64,000 nt of DNA, taken from the NCBI GenBank assembly GCA_036924285.1, contig JAYKYS010000025.1, positions 496,001 through 560,000 of the forward strand, in the 5' to 3' direction. The position numbers were made by a program, and so were the translations under genes. This stretch comes from Asterella californica. Lineage: Eukaryota; Streptophyta; Marchantiopsida; Marchantiales; Aytoniaceae. The notes beneath the pieces are model-generated. The model was not told where the DNA came from. It was given only the letters and a program-made list of their open reading frames with translations, and did not search any database. Each line of letters starts with the position of its first letter. The stretch's first letter is position 1. This document shows, one piece after another, positions 1 to 11,799 of this stretch.

Positions 1-366
1 AAATGGGAGTGACTTGTGTGGGGGCATTCGACCTTGAGAAATCCAAGAGATTGTTCGTGGAGAGATCGTGATGATCCTATGAGATTGTATCAGAGTTTTA
101 TGGATCGAGATACCTTTGTAGTTGGAGTGCACATGTTGTGAGAGATGGACGAAGGACTCTACTTACCGCCCAGATTCCCTTTTCGAAACCCTTTCCAGAT
201 TAAACTGATGTACATGGAACGAGTTCACTTTCAACAGTTTTTGATAGGATCCTTCGGGCATAACTTTACCGCGCAAGTCATGCTCTCGCCTGTCCCTGTG
301 ATCTTACATGTTGTCACTTACGGCCAAGAATGGGATCTCACAGTCTTTATCCTCATCTAACGAAGG

Positions 367-570
367 ATGGATCTAAATCAGCTCCCTCCTGTAAACTTTA
401 ACACCCAGTGCGAGATAAGACACATCTGTCGACCTGAAGCCATGTACGAAGCCCTAGTAGTGAGAAACTTCGGAGAGGAATACTACCGAGAGATCATGTC
501 ATCACATATCCCGTTTGTCGTGCCCATGATCATCCAACGTTTTCGTATAGTTATCTTGACCTTTTACTAA
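367..570 (+). pseudogene. leader ORF resembling the B-family pre-gag ORF
   Basis: This open frame of 67 codons starts at an ATG. Its C-terminal part (IPFVVPM, then IVIL and an aromatic end) has the same layout as the C-terminus of the 56-aa leader ORF of elements B, C and D (EPFVYPV, then VILYILFT). The stop codon is followed by a similar purine-rich run. I infer that it is the leader of a related Ty3/gypsy family whose body lies outside the window or is lost. The frame just upstream (145-360) could belong to the same leader. No function is known to me. Confidence 0.3.
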
Positions 571-702
571 GAGAAAGAAAGTGCTTAGTTATCGAGGAAG
601 TTAGAGAGAAATCTACGAGATACTAGCCGCTCTGCTGTGCATCGATCGCTAGCCACAGCCAGAAGGTACGCCCTTGCTCAAAAGAAAGGCTCTCGCTACG
701 AC
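478..702 (+). repeat. 225-bp direct repeat, copy 1
   Basis: This copy is nearly identical to 2123-2347 and the same length. It contains the end of the leader ORF and the sequence after it. The two copies bracket the 1.26-kb LTR-like repeat at 731-1994, so the arrangement looks like a duplication or recombination around that unit. Confidence 0.85.
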
Positions 703-730
703 ATATTTGGTGCTTCCACTGAGAGCACGC

Positions 731-1994
731 TGTCGGAGTGTAATCCGTCTACCTAGGAAAGCGCCGGGCTTCTGGCTGTGGTTGTTCACTCAAGAGGTTG
801 GCTTTCAGGTCACAATAGGGCTATAAACACTCACATAGATGTGTAAGATCTAGTAATATACCCAGGAGGCGAAATTCAGGTCTAGCTGGCAGTAATAGGA
901 TTCGGCGGTGAACTTTGACACTCACGGAGAGGAAAACTATGAACGTTTAGACCTCTAAACTTCCCCTACATGCAAATGAGGTACTACTGAACTCACAGAC
1001 GAAATTTCAGCCTGAGATCAAATTCTGACACGGAGATATGAACAGAAACGTTTTGAGCAAGAAAACTACGGCAATTTCTGGTACCTAGCTGGCTATTTCA
1101 ACCTATAACAGGAGTTTGGCTCGATCAATTTCGAAGTTTCTTACAGGATTTGCAGTCTACAGGGTTCTGAACATCCCTGTGAAGTTGGGACTCCTGAATG
1201 TACACAGAACTGTAGATCTCCTCCTCTGAAGTCGCTGCTCTAGATTAAGAGCTTTTCAGACCCCCTCAGCTTCAGCGGCTGCCCTGAATTACTCAGTTGC
1301 TCAATCGATATGAAACTTTTTGTGAAATCGTAGCCCTGCTGGCAGAGAACACAACCTCGAAGTTTTGAAGCAATTTCCTCAAATCTGCTGCGAGTGACAC
1401 TGAAAACCCTAAATCCAACCAAAATGATTCAATTCTAGCACAATCCGAACTTCAATTGCTCATAACTCCGTCTTTATTGACTCAAATCGATCGAAATTTT
1501 CACTGGAAGTGCTTGGCATGACGAGACCTCTCTCCCTGTGCTCTCCGATTTTGAAGATCTCTCACCAAATGCTCGAACTCCACTGTAGAGCTCTGTTTCT
1601 AAATTTAGAGTTAAACTAAAGACAAAAATAGACCAATGGGAGTTCATAGCTCCACTTGGTTGTCCTTTAGTACCCTAAACCACGTGGAAACTTAGTTTTA
1701 CTCATAGGCTACCACGTCAAGCCCCCTAGAGTGCCAGCGTAAAACTTAAATTACTTAAAACGACACGCAGCCCCGAAAAATAACTTAAATCAGCTAGAAA
1801 GCGTGCATGGGCGACACGCAAATACAACCCATGAGCTTAAGCCCTATCAACATGGTAATCAACCTACTAAGACTCAAAATAGTGTTAACACCGTATGCAA
1901 AGGTGTCAAACATATACATAAACGACTAGAAGTAATATAAGCTAACTTCTAGAACTACTAAACTCAAGCGTCGGAGTAGAAATATAACATGTAG
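731..1994. repeat. 1.26-kb LTR-like repeat, copy 1
   Basis: This block is a diverged direct copy of 38953-40303. It begins TGTCGGAGTG and its similarity to the other copy runs to the shared end ATATAACATGTAG, so a TG...CA LTR ending at 1989 is possible. No primer site, polypurine tract or matching flank duplication was found, so LTR identity is an inference. It contains no convincing ORF. The second copy is longer, mainly through an extra segment of roughly 85 bp near its right end. Confidence 0.65.
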
Positions 1995-2122
1995 CCGCCA
2001 AGTAGCGCGACAACACTTTGAGGTGGTTGAGTGAGTTGTTGCCGAGGAGCGTCAAGTATGAATCTTCCCGAAGAAATGGGGACGAGTGGAGGAGGAGCGG
2101 ACGATCTGCTTCGAGCATTGAC

Positions 2123-2347
2123 GAATACTACCGAGAGATCATGTCATCACATATCCCGTTTGTCGTGCTCATGATCATCCAACGTTTTCATGTAGTTATC
2201 TTGAGCCTTTACTGAGAGAAAGAAAGTGCTTAGTTATCGAGGAAGTTAGAGAGAAATCTACGAGATACTAGCCGCTCTGCTGTGCATCGATCGCTAGCCA
2301 CAGCCAGAAGGTACGCCCTTGCTCAAAGGAAAGGCTCTCGCTACGAC
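2123..2347 (+). repeat. 225-bp direct repeat, copy 2
   Basis: This is the second copy of 478-702, with only a handful of substitutions. It runs without a gap into the 287-bp repeat at 2348-2634. Confidence 0.85.
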
Positions 2348-2634
2348 AACGGTATGTACTCACTCTACCATTTCAACGGACACTAAACAATCACTAAAGT
2401 CGAGTCAAATCCACTATGTACTCACAGAGACTCCAGATTGCACTCACAAAGACTATCCACCATAGCTAAGAGCTTGAAGGCTCAACTTGAAAAAATAAGA
2501 CCTCCAATCCTTACCTGCGAAGTATACTCCTAGTGGGCACTCCCACCAACTTGCCCTAACGGTACTAACGGCCTTATCAGGATTCGTCACTTCGCACTCG
2601 GTCAACCTAGCCGAGTTGTCAAATTGACGTGACA
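2348..2634. repeat. 287-bp dispersed repeat, copy 1
   Basis: This sequence recurs in the same orientation at 37667-37952. Both copies start AACGGTATGTACTCACTC and end GACGTGACA. On the minus strand the end reads TGTCACGTCA, which would suit an LTR start. The second copy cuts off a copia reading frame, which fits a mobile unit. It has no ORF and no recognisable primer site next to it. Confidence 0.7.
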
Positions 2635-4470
2635 GCTGTCGTACGCATACACATCGCTACACAACATACATCGCTGTCAGATATACATCACACACACAGA
2701 CAATACATGGACGATGTCATACACATACACAAGTGTATCACAATCGTCCCCCTAGAGAGACCTAACTGACGATTAAGTCTCTCTAACTCCAGATAGCTCC
2801 ATATCCCAACTATGCAATATACACCTTTAGGGGTGCAAGGATCAGGAGGCCGGATGCTACATTGTCCCATCGTTAGTCGCCTGTCTGCAATCCATCCCAC
2901 GCAAAGATCTAATCGGCTATCTTGCTATATACATCGAGGACAAACCCACCGTCTACTATGAACGATACTGAGAGGTGGAGTCAAACATGACATGTATCAA
3001 TCTCTCGACCAACCATCGCACACCAACAAACAGTGTCGTGTTAGATTTTGCGTGAAAGATGTCCAGGAAAACGTGAGGTTCATGGCTGTGGAGATGTACT
3101 GTGTTGAACAAAGACAAGACAGAGAAAAACAACCGCAAAAACAAGCACTGCAATATATACCAACTCTCAACGCATATACATTGTTGGTTCTTTCACCCTA
3201 AGAGCACAAAACTGAGAACAGACCAGAGCGGTCTGTAACCTACTTCAAAGCCCCTAAAACGAACCCCTAAATCTCAACCTTGACCCAAAACCACCTAAGC
3301 GTAGCTCAAAGCAAGAAAATCTTCCTTTTGCTAACAAAAAGAGCTGCACCAGTATCACACGATTGAAACCCAAGTCCAAACCACATCAATGTACAAGCTA
3401 TTAGCTAAAGCTAGCTATCACAAGTTGTATATAGCCAACTAGATCTCTAACGAACTCCAAAGGATGAAAAACCATAGCGAAGGAACCAAAAAAGACCTAT
3501 CTAAGAACTTCCTCCTTTCCTCAAACAGTCTTCAGATGTCGATAGAGTCTCCTTCCTTGACTCTGTTGACCCAAGAAACCTTCGGATCCAACTCTCGACA
3601 GCCGAGATATCATCGATTTTCGATCGCAAGTGATCGAACCTTCAAAAACTCCTCTCTGCGGCTAAAACTGCACACATCGCTCAAACGGATCGCTTGATCT
3701 GATATCCATCTTCTCTGGTAGGTAGATCTAGCTACCATGATCCCAACGAGACTCCAAACAAGCCGTTTGGAGTTCCTTTTGCAAAACCACGCAAGAAATT
3801 TGATCGCAGGATGTAAAAAACGGACGTCAATCGGCTCCTTGCAGCCCAAAGCAACAATCCAATTCATGTACAGTCTTCTCTTATGCGTAGATGAAGACTC
3901 CCTGGTCGCATAGGCACCAAGAACAAAGAGCTTGGCTCACCGATCGCGAAGAACAACCCAATCTCAGATCGCAGACGAATGAAAATCTGATGTAAGCGCT
4001 TCCCTGCGAGCCAATTTCACTATGAACTCCCAAACCGCCTGATGAAACTTCGTATTGTCTTCAATTTCCTGAAGAACACGTTGTTCTAATCCCGATGGAT
4101 CCAAGGACAGCAAGTTTGGACTCCGGAAGGACCCGAACGGTCCAACTCTCCTTCACAAGTCACTGAAGCTTCCAAATCCTCTCTTTGCGTCTCAATTTCT
4201 CCCAGAACACATCCCCCGATCTGTCTCTTCAAGAACCGTCTTAATCCACACGTAGCCTACACAGATCTGAACCCAATGACATCTTGCGCACGTGTATTAG
4301 ACTTCCCAAATCCTCAAACCGTCCACCGACAAATCGCATAAACAAGCTGGTCTCTTAAGCTGCCCCCTTATGTCAATCTCTGTACGTACAAGTTTTCTTC
4401 AATAATGAGGAAGCAGGCTCCATCCTTAGTATAGCGCTTGGAGCCGCAAATACCTAGTCAGCAGAATAAA
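2635..4470. other. non-coding stretch, no supported gene
   Basis: I find only short overlapping frames on both strands here and no protein family that I recognise. A CA-rich patch lies near 2680-2735. The sequence could be old retrotransposon leader or LTR, but nothing in it shows this directly. Confidence 0.4.
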
Positions 4471-4800
4471 CTAAGGCTTAGCTTGGTTTTCCTTTCTTTC
4501 AAGTCGCATAACTTCTCCATTAGGCGTCCAAATGAAATAGACAAGATGTCCATGGAAAGCTGACAATGAGCTCTACTCATCGATGCGATGAAAGTGAAGA
4601 TCCGAAGTCGTGCCAAAAGCCCGTAAGCTAGGGCTTAACTTGTTTTACCCATCTTTTGAGTCTTGTAATTTCTCCACTAGACGTCCAAACGAAGTGCCTA
4701 TGGAGTGTTGACAAAGAGCTCTATCCATTGATGCGATGAAAGTGGAGATCCGAAATTGTGCCAAAAGCCCGTAAGCTAGGGCTTAGCTTGCTTTTCTCAT
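4471..4800. repeat. tandem repeat, about 150-bp unit
   Basis: There are two full units (4471-4627 and 4628-4775) and the first 25 bases of a third (4776-4800). Units share the start CTA-GGCTTA-CTTG and the end GTGCCAAAAGCCCGTAAG. They differ by substitutions and by a net 9 bp in length, so the array is not recent. Confidence 0.85.
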
Positions 4801-4830
4801 GAATGTCTTTGGAACGACAAGCATCGAAGT

Positions 4831-5172
4831 CTAAATTTCAATGTAAGAGCCGGTCCATGAACGACAACGGGCTGCTGCACCAGCAGACCCACACAACATA
4901 CATCTCAAGCTCGCGCGTACAATTGCCAAGCTTGGGTCAACGGTACCATCGATGTTGAGAAGATGACATGACACGCAATTACGGATATGGTCTTTCCAAA
5001 CAACATCATCACGGTCCTCTAACATGAGTACTCGAGAAGGTAACATCTCACGCACTTGTAAAATAGTGCGTCTTGCGATCACATCCAATGTCATCGGTGC
5101 AGTCCGCTGCAAATAGATATAATCGTCAGGATGAAACTTACGAGTGGGAGTGAATTCAAGAAAATCTCTCAC
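4831..5172 (-). pseudogene. retroelement pol C-terminal fragment with Cys-rich tail
   Basis: This 113-codon frame reads like the end of a plant retrotransposon polyprotein. A short beta-rich stretch with YIYLQR and a TILQVREM strand (about residues 17-50) resembles the SH3-like fold after integrase. It is followed by a Cys-rich segment (NCVSCHL, later RCMLCG, residues 65-95) like the start of a zinc-binding PHD-type tail. I base this on remembered family resemblance, not on a search. No integrase core is joined to it, so it is a remnant. An unrelated frame remains possible. Confidence 0.35.
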
Positions 5173-5789
5173 ACAGAAGACACGGACAAAGCTTCTGCAC
5201 TCAAATCAGCAATCCATTCCTCGAGAAGAAGGCACATTGGTGTTGGGAAGCTCACTCCCTGCTCTTACTCCTCGACACACCAGTCTAGCCAACAGGACTC
5301 ACGAGGATGCCGTTCCCTGCTCCTAAACTGTCCACTACCTCCATCTATATCTTCGAACCACTGCTGGCCACGAGCATGCAGACCCATCCGGTGTAATCCC
5401 AATCTATTCATATGTCTCTAACATCGGGTGTAGTGTACACTATGCGTAATGTGTCCTTACTCACAGTGAGGTATATGCGTCTATAGTTGTGCTTAATGTG
5501 TGTAAAATCCTACTCTGTCATCCTACTTATACATCTGCCTTGAGGCGTAAGGGAAGTTCCCCTCCAATCCTCAATTACAACCAAGGAGAGATGGGCGCTG
5601 TCAGAAGGCTGCCACCCCACATGCAAGCGGTTCCCTTTCCTAATTAGCTATCCACCTTACTACTCCTGCGCTGCCTACTCTGCCACATGGTCACCTATCT
5701 AATATTACACTAAACTGCCACCTCCTAAGATAGTATGTTTGGTTCCTAGTAAGTTTGGACAAGTCAACTTGTCTTTTGCGCTTTGCTAC
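5173..5789. other. spacer, no supported gene
   Basis: Frames here are short and overlap on both strands. I see no repeat, LTR end or RNA gene. It separates the retroelement fragment from the end of the coiled-coil gene. Confidence 0.4.
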
Positions 5790-7499
5790 CTACTCTAATT
5801 GCTCCGATGCAATCTTCATTGGATCTACTCCTACCTGAACTCCTAATTCGGCTTCTGATAAGCTGGGAAGCCCTGCAATTACCTCGGCTGTCACTGAGGT
5901 GACTTCCTCCTCGACATTCGTCGTTGGCCCTGCTGCTGCTGCTGCTTCGGCTTCGGCTTCTGCTTCTGCTTTGGAAGACGGAAGCGTCTTCTGGGAAGCT
6001 GGGTCGACTTGTGCTTCCTCGCTCTTCTGAGGCACTAGTTCGACATTGGGAGCCATGGTGACCTCATAGGGGTCCGGGAAAGTCGCTTCCTCCACTCGGA
6101 ATACTTGGGAACACAACTCTTCTTCCTGTCTTCAAGAAGACACATTGTCTTCCGGGGCTTCTTCCAGTGTCTTCTCGGCTTCCAACGCTGTCACTACCAA
6201 GTGGACAGCGAGGTCGAACTCCTCCTTCTCCAAGTCTGATCCTTTCGATGGTGCTGGGGCTTGGGAAGATGCAGTTGCAGGTGGCGGAATCAAGGGAAGA
6301 CCATAGAGTGTCTTTACTCCTTCTATCTGCCGATCCAAATATCTGAACATGCTCTCCTTGCACTCTACCAACATCGCTCTAGACTCGTCGTCCCATTCTC
6401 TAGCTAAGGTAAGAAGCTTCCTATCCTCGGTGAAGTTAAACTTCTTCCGAAGCGCTTCCACCGACTGAGCTAGCATCCCCTGCGTACGAGCTTCCGCTGC
6501 TTCCCGCTGCGTCTTCTCGGTGGCAGTCTGCGCTTCTGCGGCTTCCCGCAGTGTCTTCCATGTCGTCTTCTCTTCTGCAAGGGCGGTGATCTTACCCCGC
6601 ACTCGCAGAACCTCCTGGTCACGTTGCTGTAAACGCGCCTGCAACTCCTGGTTGCTCTTCTTCAGCTGCGTTAGCTCCTTGGCAGAAGCGGCTGCTTCCG
6701 TCTTGTACTTCGCTGCGAGCTTCTCCGTGGTGCGGAGGTTGGCTTCCAGCGCTTCTACCTTCTTCTGGCCTTCTTCCTGCTGCATCAGGGTGCGCAGACC
6801 GAATCCAGACTGTAGTGGCTTCTCTTGAGTCTTCGCTCTCTTCTCCAGCAACTCCATAGCTGACTGGATCTCTGAGTGGAAGAAGACACTGAACTCTTCC
6901 AGTCTTCTTCTCGCGGAAGACAGGTTCATCTCCACGATTCGGTCGGAGGTGCCCTCCTTGTCTTCCAGAGGCAAGGATGCCTCTTCCACCACTATGGTCT
7001 TTTGTCTCTACGCACGAGAAGAAGCTACTCTTCTCATCTTCCGAGGTGGAAGATCTCTCCTCATGGCAGAAGCGGTCCTCTTTACTGCGCTTCCTCGCAT
7101 CGCAGTAGGAGTATCCAACCAACCTTCGTCTTCAAGAGACTTCGGAAGACTCCTTGGTGTTGCAGAAGCGATCTTCTGAGCACCTCGGGTACTCAGTGAC
7201 TCATCCGGTGAGTCGGACTCCGATCCAGAGTGAATGATCGGGAAGGAGGTGGTCTTCCTAAGCACGCTCCTATGACCCATCTTCCTTGGTGGTGTCGTGT
7301 CTTCCGACCCACTGGAATCATCTTTCCTCACCAGAACCGTCTTCTGATGAGTACCGGGCCTCATCTGCGACATCAGAGTGGGAGAGGGAGTCATTGTTGC
7401 TGCTCGGTCGTCTTCTCTCGAGGTCTCCTCCTTCGCCTCATGCTGCTCTGTTGGTCCATATCTCGCCAACTGATCTGCCGTGAGATCCCCCTTGGCCAC
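5790..7499 (-). pseudogene. coiled-coil protein gene, copy 1, two nonsense codons
   Basis: One minus-strand frame runs from the LTR junction at 7499 to the stop at 5790, broken only by TAG at 7008-7010 and TGA at 6132-6134. In order it has an acidic, Ser-rich N-terminal half with SGSED and SGSESDS patches, a conserved block containing DEGWLDTPTAMRGS, a basic stretch (LPPRKMRR) that could be a nuclear signal, a long Lys/Glu/Gln-rich coiled coil of about 200 residues with no prolines, and an acidic tail with a Glu-Ala run coded by a trinucleotide repeat. Its upstream end is cut by the LTR of element A. Copy 2 at 23864-26023 shows the first stop is a mutation. I do not recognise the family. A gag-like protein of an undescribed retroelement and a multicopy host gene are both possible. 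Confidence 0.6.
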
Positions 7500-8599
7500 T
7501 TTCGCGCACCTACCGCCTTGTTGCACCAGCGGAAGATCTAACTCAGTAGGTCGTAAACTTTACACCGCTAAACTGCAAACACAATCACAAGTTAACGTCC
7601 ATGCACCACTTATCTTATCTCAGTTTGGTCCGGACCGGAGCCGGACGTCTCCCTAATCATCAAGCTCAGCAATCCTAAGTCCCGACCTAGATCTGCCTAG
7701 GTCGGTCCCAAAACATGAGCAAGTCACAAGATGACTTGGGACAGACTTCCCATAAAGTCCAGGGTCCTAAACGGTACCTCCAGCACACCTAGCGGCCCAA
7801 CCGCTCGTGATGTCCGTCTGGGTCTAGGCTCCCGAACGGTGGTCTAACCCGCCGACTCGTTCTCTAGTCTTGCCCCAGCCCTTACATCGTTCTTAAGTCC
7901 AGACGTCCAAGTCTGGATCGGAACGTGTCTTGGAACCGGCCCAACCATCACCTCATGCCCCCAGAGTCCGTCCGCTGAACCCTGGGGTCGGGTGACTCGT
8001 CCTGACCCACCTAGGCATCGAGCCCTCCTCATATATACTTCTGGGGATCGGCGGCCCCGCCCTCCTCTTTGGTCCTTGAAAATTATACCACAACCCAATC
8101 GTGGTCCGACCATAACTTCCAGCTCGGAGGTCAAATCGAGGAGTGTTATATATCACTGGAAAGCTCACGACGAGTCCTTTCTAATGATACCTCACTCGCC
8201 TCGAGATCTTGTGTAGAGCTCCGTCCAAGACCTAGAACGTCTCTGGAGCTTCAACACTTAACCATTTTTCAGAAACCTGTGGTCCAGACCCAAAGTCGAA
8301 CCTTGTGGTTCGTCTGCGTCTCGGACCCACGTCTCAGACTTATGTCTTAGACTCATGTTTCGGCCCGTTCCCAGACTCGCTCCCTTAGATCAGCGTTCGT
8401 CTAGGGCCCTCTTGGGGTAGGCCCTTATGTCCTAACCCAAGGTTCCAACCTTGGTTCAGAGAACCACTTAGGGTTCACCTGATCTCGACTTCCCGGCCAA
8501 GCCGTTAAGTCCTATTCGCAGCGTTCACAACCTAGCGCAAGTCCGCTAGGGTTCTGTTGTTCGCGTCTGCGCCTGATCTTGAGAATGAGGGTTGCGACA
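7500..8599 (-). repeat. element A 3' LTR
   Basis: The LTR starts on the minus strand with TGTCGCAACC at 8599. It matches 22528-23510 throughout the part present there. The match runs on past a TG...CA end at 7519 to about 7500, where the 5' copy meets its primer site, so the exact 3' end lies between 7500 and 7519. A TATATAT box lies inside. Beyond the end is the coiled-coil gene. Confidence 0.88.
8030..8036 (-). promoter_or_regulatory. TATA box in element A LTR
   Basis: The minus strand reads AGTATATATGAGG here. The same box is kept in the 5' LTR at about 23061-23068, as expected for the LTR promoter of this element. Confidence 0.5.
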
Positions 8600-9345
8600 C
8601 TCATCTCCACTTTGGAGATTGATGCCCTCATCAACAATGATCCTTTAAGTTAACACCAAGTTCAAAATGGGTAGCCAACCCTTTGGCGTCAGAATTGCGT
8701 TCTGGTAGCTAACCCGCAATTCTCTTCTTGGCTTGAGTCTTAAGTTGTCGCTAGAACACTTAGAAAATTTCAACTAGTCTCAGGAAAAGCCTTACCTTTT
8801 TAGCTTACCCTAAACAAAACTAGTTGACAATTTCTAAACATTCTACTTAAGACTCTAACTTGCTAACTATAATATTCACACCTACTTACAAGGTCCCCCG
8901 AAACTCACTTTCCGGTCGCAATCTGATTTGACTTAGACGCGTGACTAAGTTTACTTTGCAGTTAGAAAACCGCAAAGCAAGATCACCCCAACCCCCAAGA
9001 CAAGTATGAAATTTCATACTTGCTTTGCCAACGCTACAGCAAACCTAAGTCTTGACATCAAGACTTAGTCTTGATTTAGATGCTTATCCAAACCAGCCCG
9101 CTTCCTTTGAGTGTGCTTCGTTCCTCCTGTTGACAACATCCTAGGCATCTGATCAGAACTAGTCATAGCCATGCACTACCAATACACTTAGACAAAATTT
9201 CAGAAACAAAATCTTTATTTCCAAATACAAGACAAAGCTACAAAGTCCATCGGCCCAAATCGCCTCAAGTTGCTACTTGTATGATTCGACGTTCATTCAC
9301 TCCTCGCTGGAAGGAGATGTCCTCATCTTGCTAACGCCTTTGTTG
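8600..9345 (-). other. element A 3' non-coding region with polypurine tract
   Basis: This lies between the gag-pol stop and the 3' LTR. The minus strand ends AAAGTGGAGATGAG right at the LTR start (8600-8613), a good polypurine tract for plus-strand priming. The region is repeated in fragments F (49923-50316) and E (54201-54957). It has no ORF. Confidence 0.75.
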
Positions 9346-11799
9346 TCATTGTCGTCGTTTGAAGAGGTCTAATACTTCGCTCGCATGTGCGAGATCTTCC
9401 TCTGGCACCCAAGTTGCTTCCTTCAAATGATAACCACGCCATTTGACCAAATACTCCATCCGGTTTGATTTGCGCCGAGATCGCAAAATGGACTCCACCT
9501 CATATTCTGCTTCGCCTTGCACAACATCAGGTTGAGGCCTGAGAACCTGTTTGCGCTCCGGTCGCAAATCGTCCTTGAAGTATTTCTTTAATAAAGAAAC
9601 ATGGAAAGTCGGATGCAACTGCCACTCGCGAGGAAGGTCTAATGTATAGACATCTTCATGCGGATTCTTGACAATGACAAAAGGTCCCACGAACTTCGAT
9701 GACAACTTCGCCGATATTTCCTTCGGAAGTGTGAAGTTTTTCGTACTTAACCATACTTCTTCGCCCACTTGAAACTTCACTTGCCGCCGATGCTTGTTTA
9801 CCTGCTTCGTGTATCGTTGCTGTGCCTTCTCGAGGTTCTTCTTTACTTGCTCCTCGCACCGTTGCATTGCCGCCACCAACTCTTCAGCTGATATTTGCCG
9901 TGTTCTTGGTCGTGTCGATGTAGAACTCCCTGCAAGAGTCAAGTCAAGAGGCCCTTCTGGCTCACGTCCGTAAACCAACAAGAAAGGTGATTCGCCGGTT
10001 ACCGAATGCTTCGTGGAATTGTAGCAATACTCCGCAAGATTGAGCCACTCCGCCCAATCACTTTGGTCCGCGCTCACATAATTCCTCAAGTATTGATTCA
10101 AAATCGAGTTAACTCGTTCCGTTTGTCCATCTCTTTCCGGATGAAAGATGGTACTAAATTTTAACTTAGTCCTCAATTTTTGGAACAAGTGTTTCCAAAA
10201 GGCACTTGTGAACTTAGAGTCTCTATCTGGAATAATACTCTGAGGTAATCCATGTGAACGCCACCAAATATCTAGGAACAACTGAGAAGTCGTGAACGCT
10301 ATTGCAGTATCCAAGGTCGGAGCAAACTTCGCTAGTTTGCTAAACCGATCAACTATCACAAAAATCACGTTGTATCCATTCGAGTCAGGCAGAGAGGTAA
10401 TGAAGTCCATGCTAATGCTTTCCCAAGGTCTAGCTGGAATCGGCAGAGGATGAAGCAACCCTTGTTTCTTCTCATAAGAAACGCGGTTCACTTGACAGGT
10501 TACACATGTTTTCACAAAGTGGGCAACATCGTCTTTCATGTGGGACCAATAAAACTTTTTAGCTATCACTGCTAAAGTGGACTTTTTGCCTTTATGACCT
10601 GATAAGGGCGCATCATGACATTCTTTTAAGAACTTGGTCCTAAGTTTTCCTTGTCCCACATAAACCCGACTTTGCTTGAACATGAGTAAACCATGTCTTA
10701 GCTGTATGTTCTGCAACTTCACTCCTCGCTTGAGTTGTTCCAGGTACTCCTTCGCTTGGTCATCGCCCATGTAACCTTCACGTATTCGCCTCTCCAAGTC
10801 TGACTCATTAGGATACATAGCCCGCAAAATCTGTGTTGACGATGGAAGATATTCCTCCTTGCGACTCAAGGCATCAGGAACCACATTGTCTTTTCCCGCT
10901 TTGTGGATTAATTCCACGTTCATGAGCGCCAAGGTATCATGCCACCGCAGTTGCTTTGGCGTCACCCAATATTGTGTTTCAAAGTACTTGAGCGAAATAT
11001 TATCAGTATACACTTGGGTTTTGTGAAGTCCCAAGTAATGCCGCCATTTCCTCAAGAAATGAACCACCGCAAGCAGTTCCTTCTCGTGAGTCGACCATCG
11101 ACTCTCTGTCCCAAATAGCTTCTTGCTTTCGTACGCTACAGGTTTTCCATCCTGCACCAACACTCCGTCAATCGCATAGTCGCTTGCGTCCGTGTGCACC
11201 TCGAATGGTTTGTCGAACTCCGGTAGCTTTAAAACTGACGCCTTTGACAAAATAGTTTTGATCGTCTGAAACGCATCATCCACCTCCTTGGTCCAACTTA
11301 CCTGTGCGTCTTTGCCCGTCGAGTCCGTCAGCGGCTTCGTGATCTTTGAAAACTCCTTCACATACTTGCGGTAGAACTGTACCAATCCCAAGAATCGCCG
11401 CATCCCCTTCACTGTAGTCGGAGGCTCCCAAGTCACAATCGCGTCTACCTTCTGCATATCCGGGCCGACTACTTTTGCACTAATGACATGTCCCAAGAAG
11501 TTAATGCGCTTCAAACCAAACTCACTCTTGTCAATGTTGGCAAACAGCTTATGCTCCCGCAGCTTCATCAACACCACCCTTAGCTGCTCTGCGTGCGACT
11601 TCAAAGTTTTGAAGTAGATCAAGATGTCGTCGATGTAAACGATGACAAACTCATCCATCTCCTCACGAAAAATTGTGTTCATCAATGTAGTGAACGTCGA
11701 AAGGGCGTTGCAGAGTCCAAATGGCATCACCACGAATTCAAACGATCTGTATCTGGTTCGACGAGCGGTCTTCTCAACATCTGGATCAGCTATCCGGAT
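9346..11799 (-). pseudogene. pol: element A pol: RT, RNase H, integrase, chromodomain
   Basis: This is the larger part of the polyprotein, open from just after the TAG at 11800 to the TGA at 9346 (about 817 codons). In order it has the RT core with MPFGLCNA and catalytic YIDDILIY, RNase H with HTDASDYAIDGVL, an integrase HHCC zinc site (GHKGKKST, then CVTCQVN), the integrase core with all three acidic residues (MDFITSLP, DRDSKF, TERVN; 35 residues between the last two), a GPY/F-like segment, and a C-terminal chromodomain (VESIL, YLVKWRGY, ATWVPEEDL). The chromodomain places it among the chromoviruses, where this module is known to guide integration into heterochromatin. The reading frame has no frameshift. 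Confidence 0.92.

Noticed and set aside
731..1994. Call of a complete copia element with this repeat as its LTRs (731-1994 and 38953-40303)
   Set aside because: The two copies are 37 kb apart with many unrelated elements between and no primer site or polypurine tract beside them.
6520..6828. Plus-strand frames opposite the coiled-coil gene
   Set aside because: Antisense shadows of a Glu/Lys/Gln-rich frame; composition is explained by the real frame on the minus strand.
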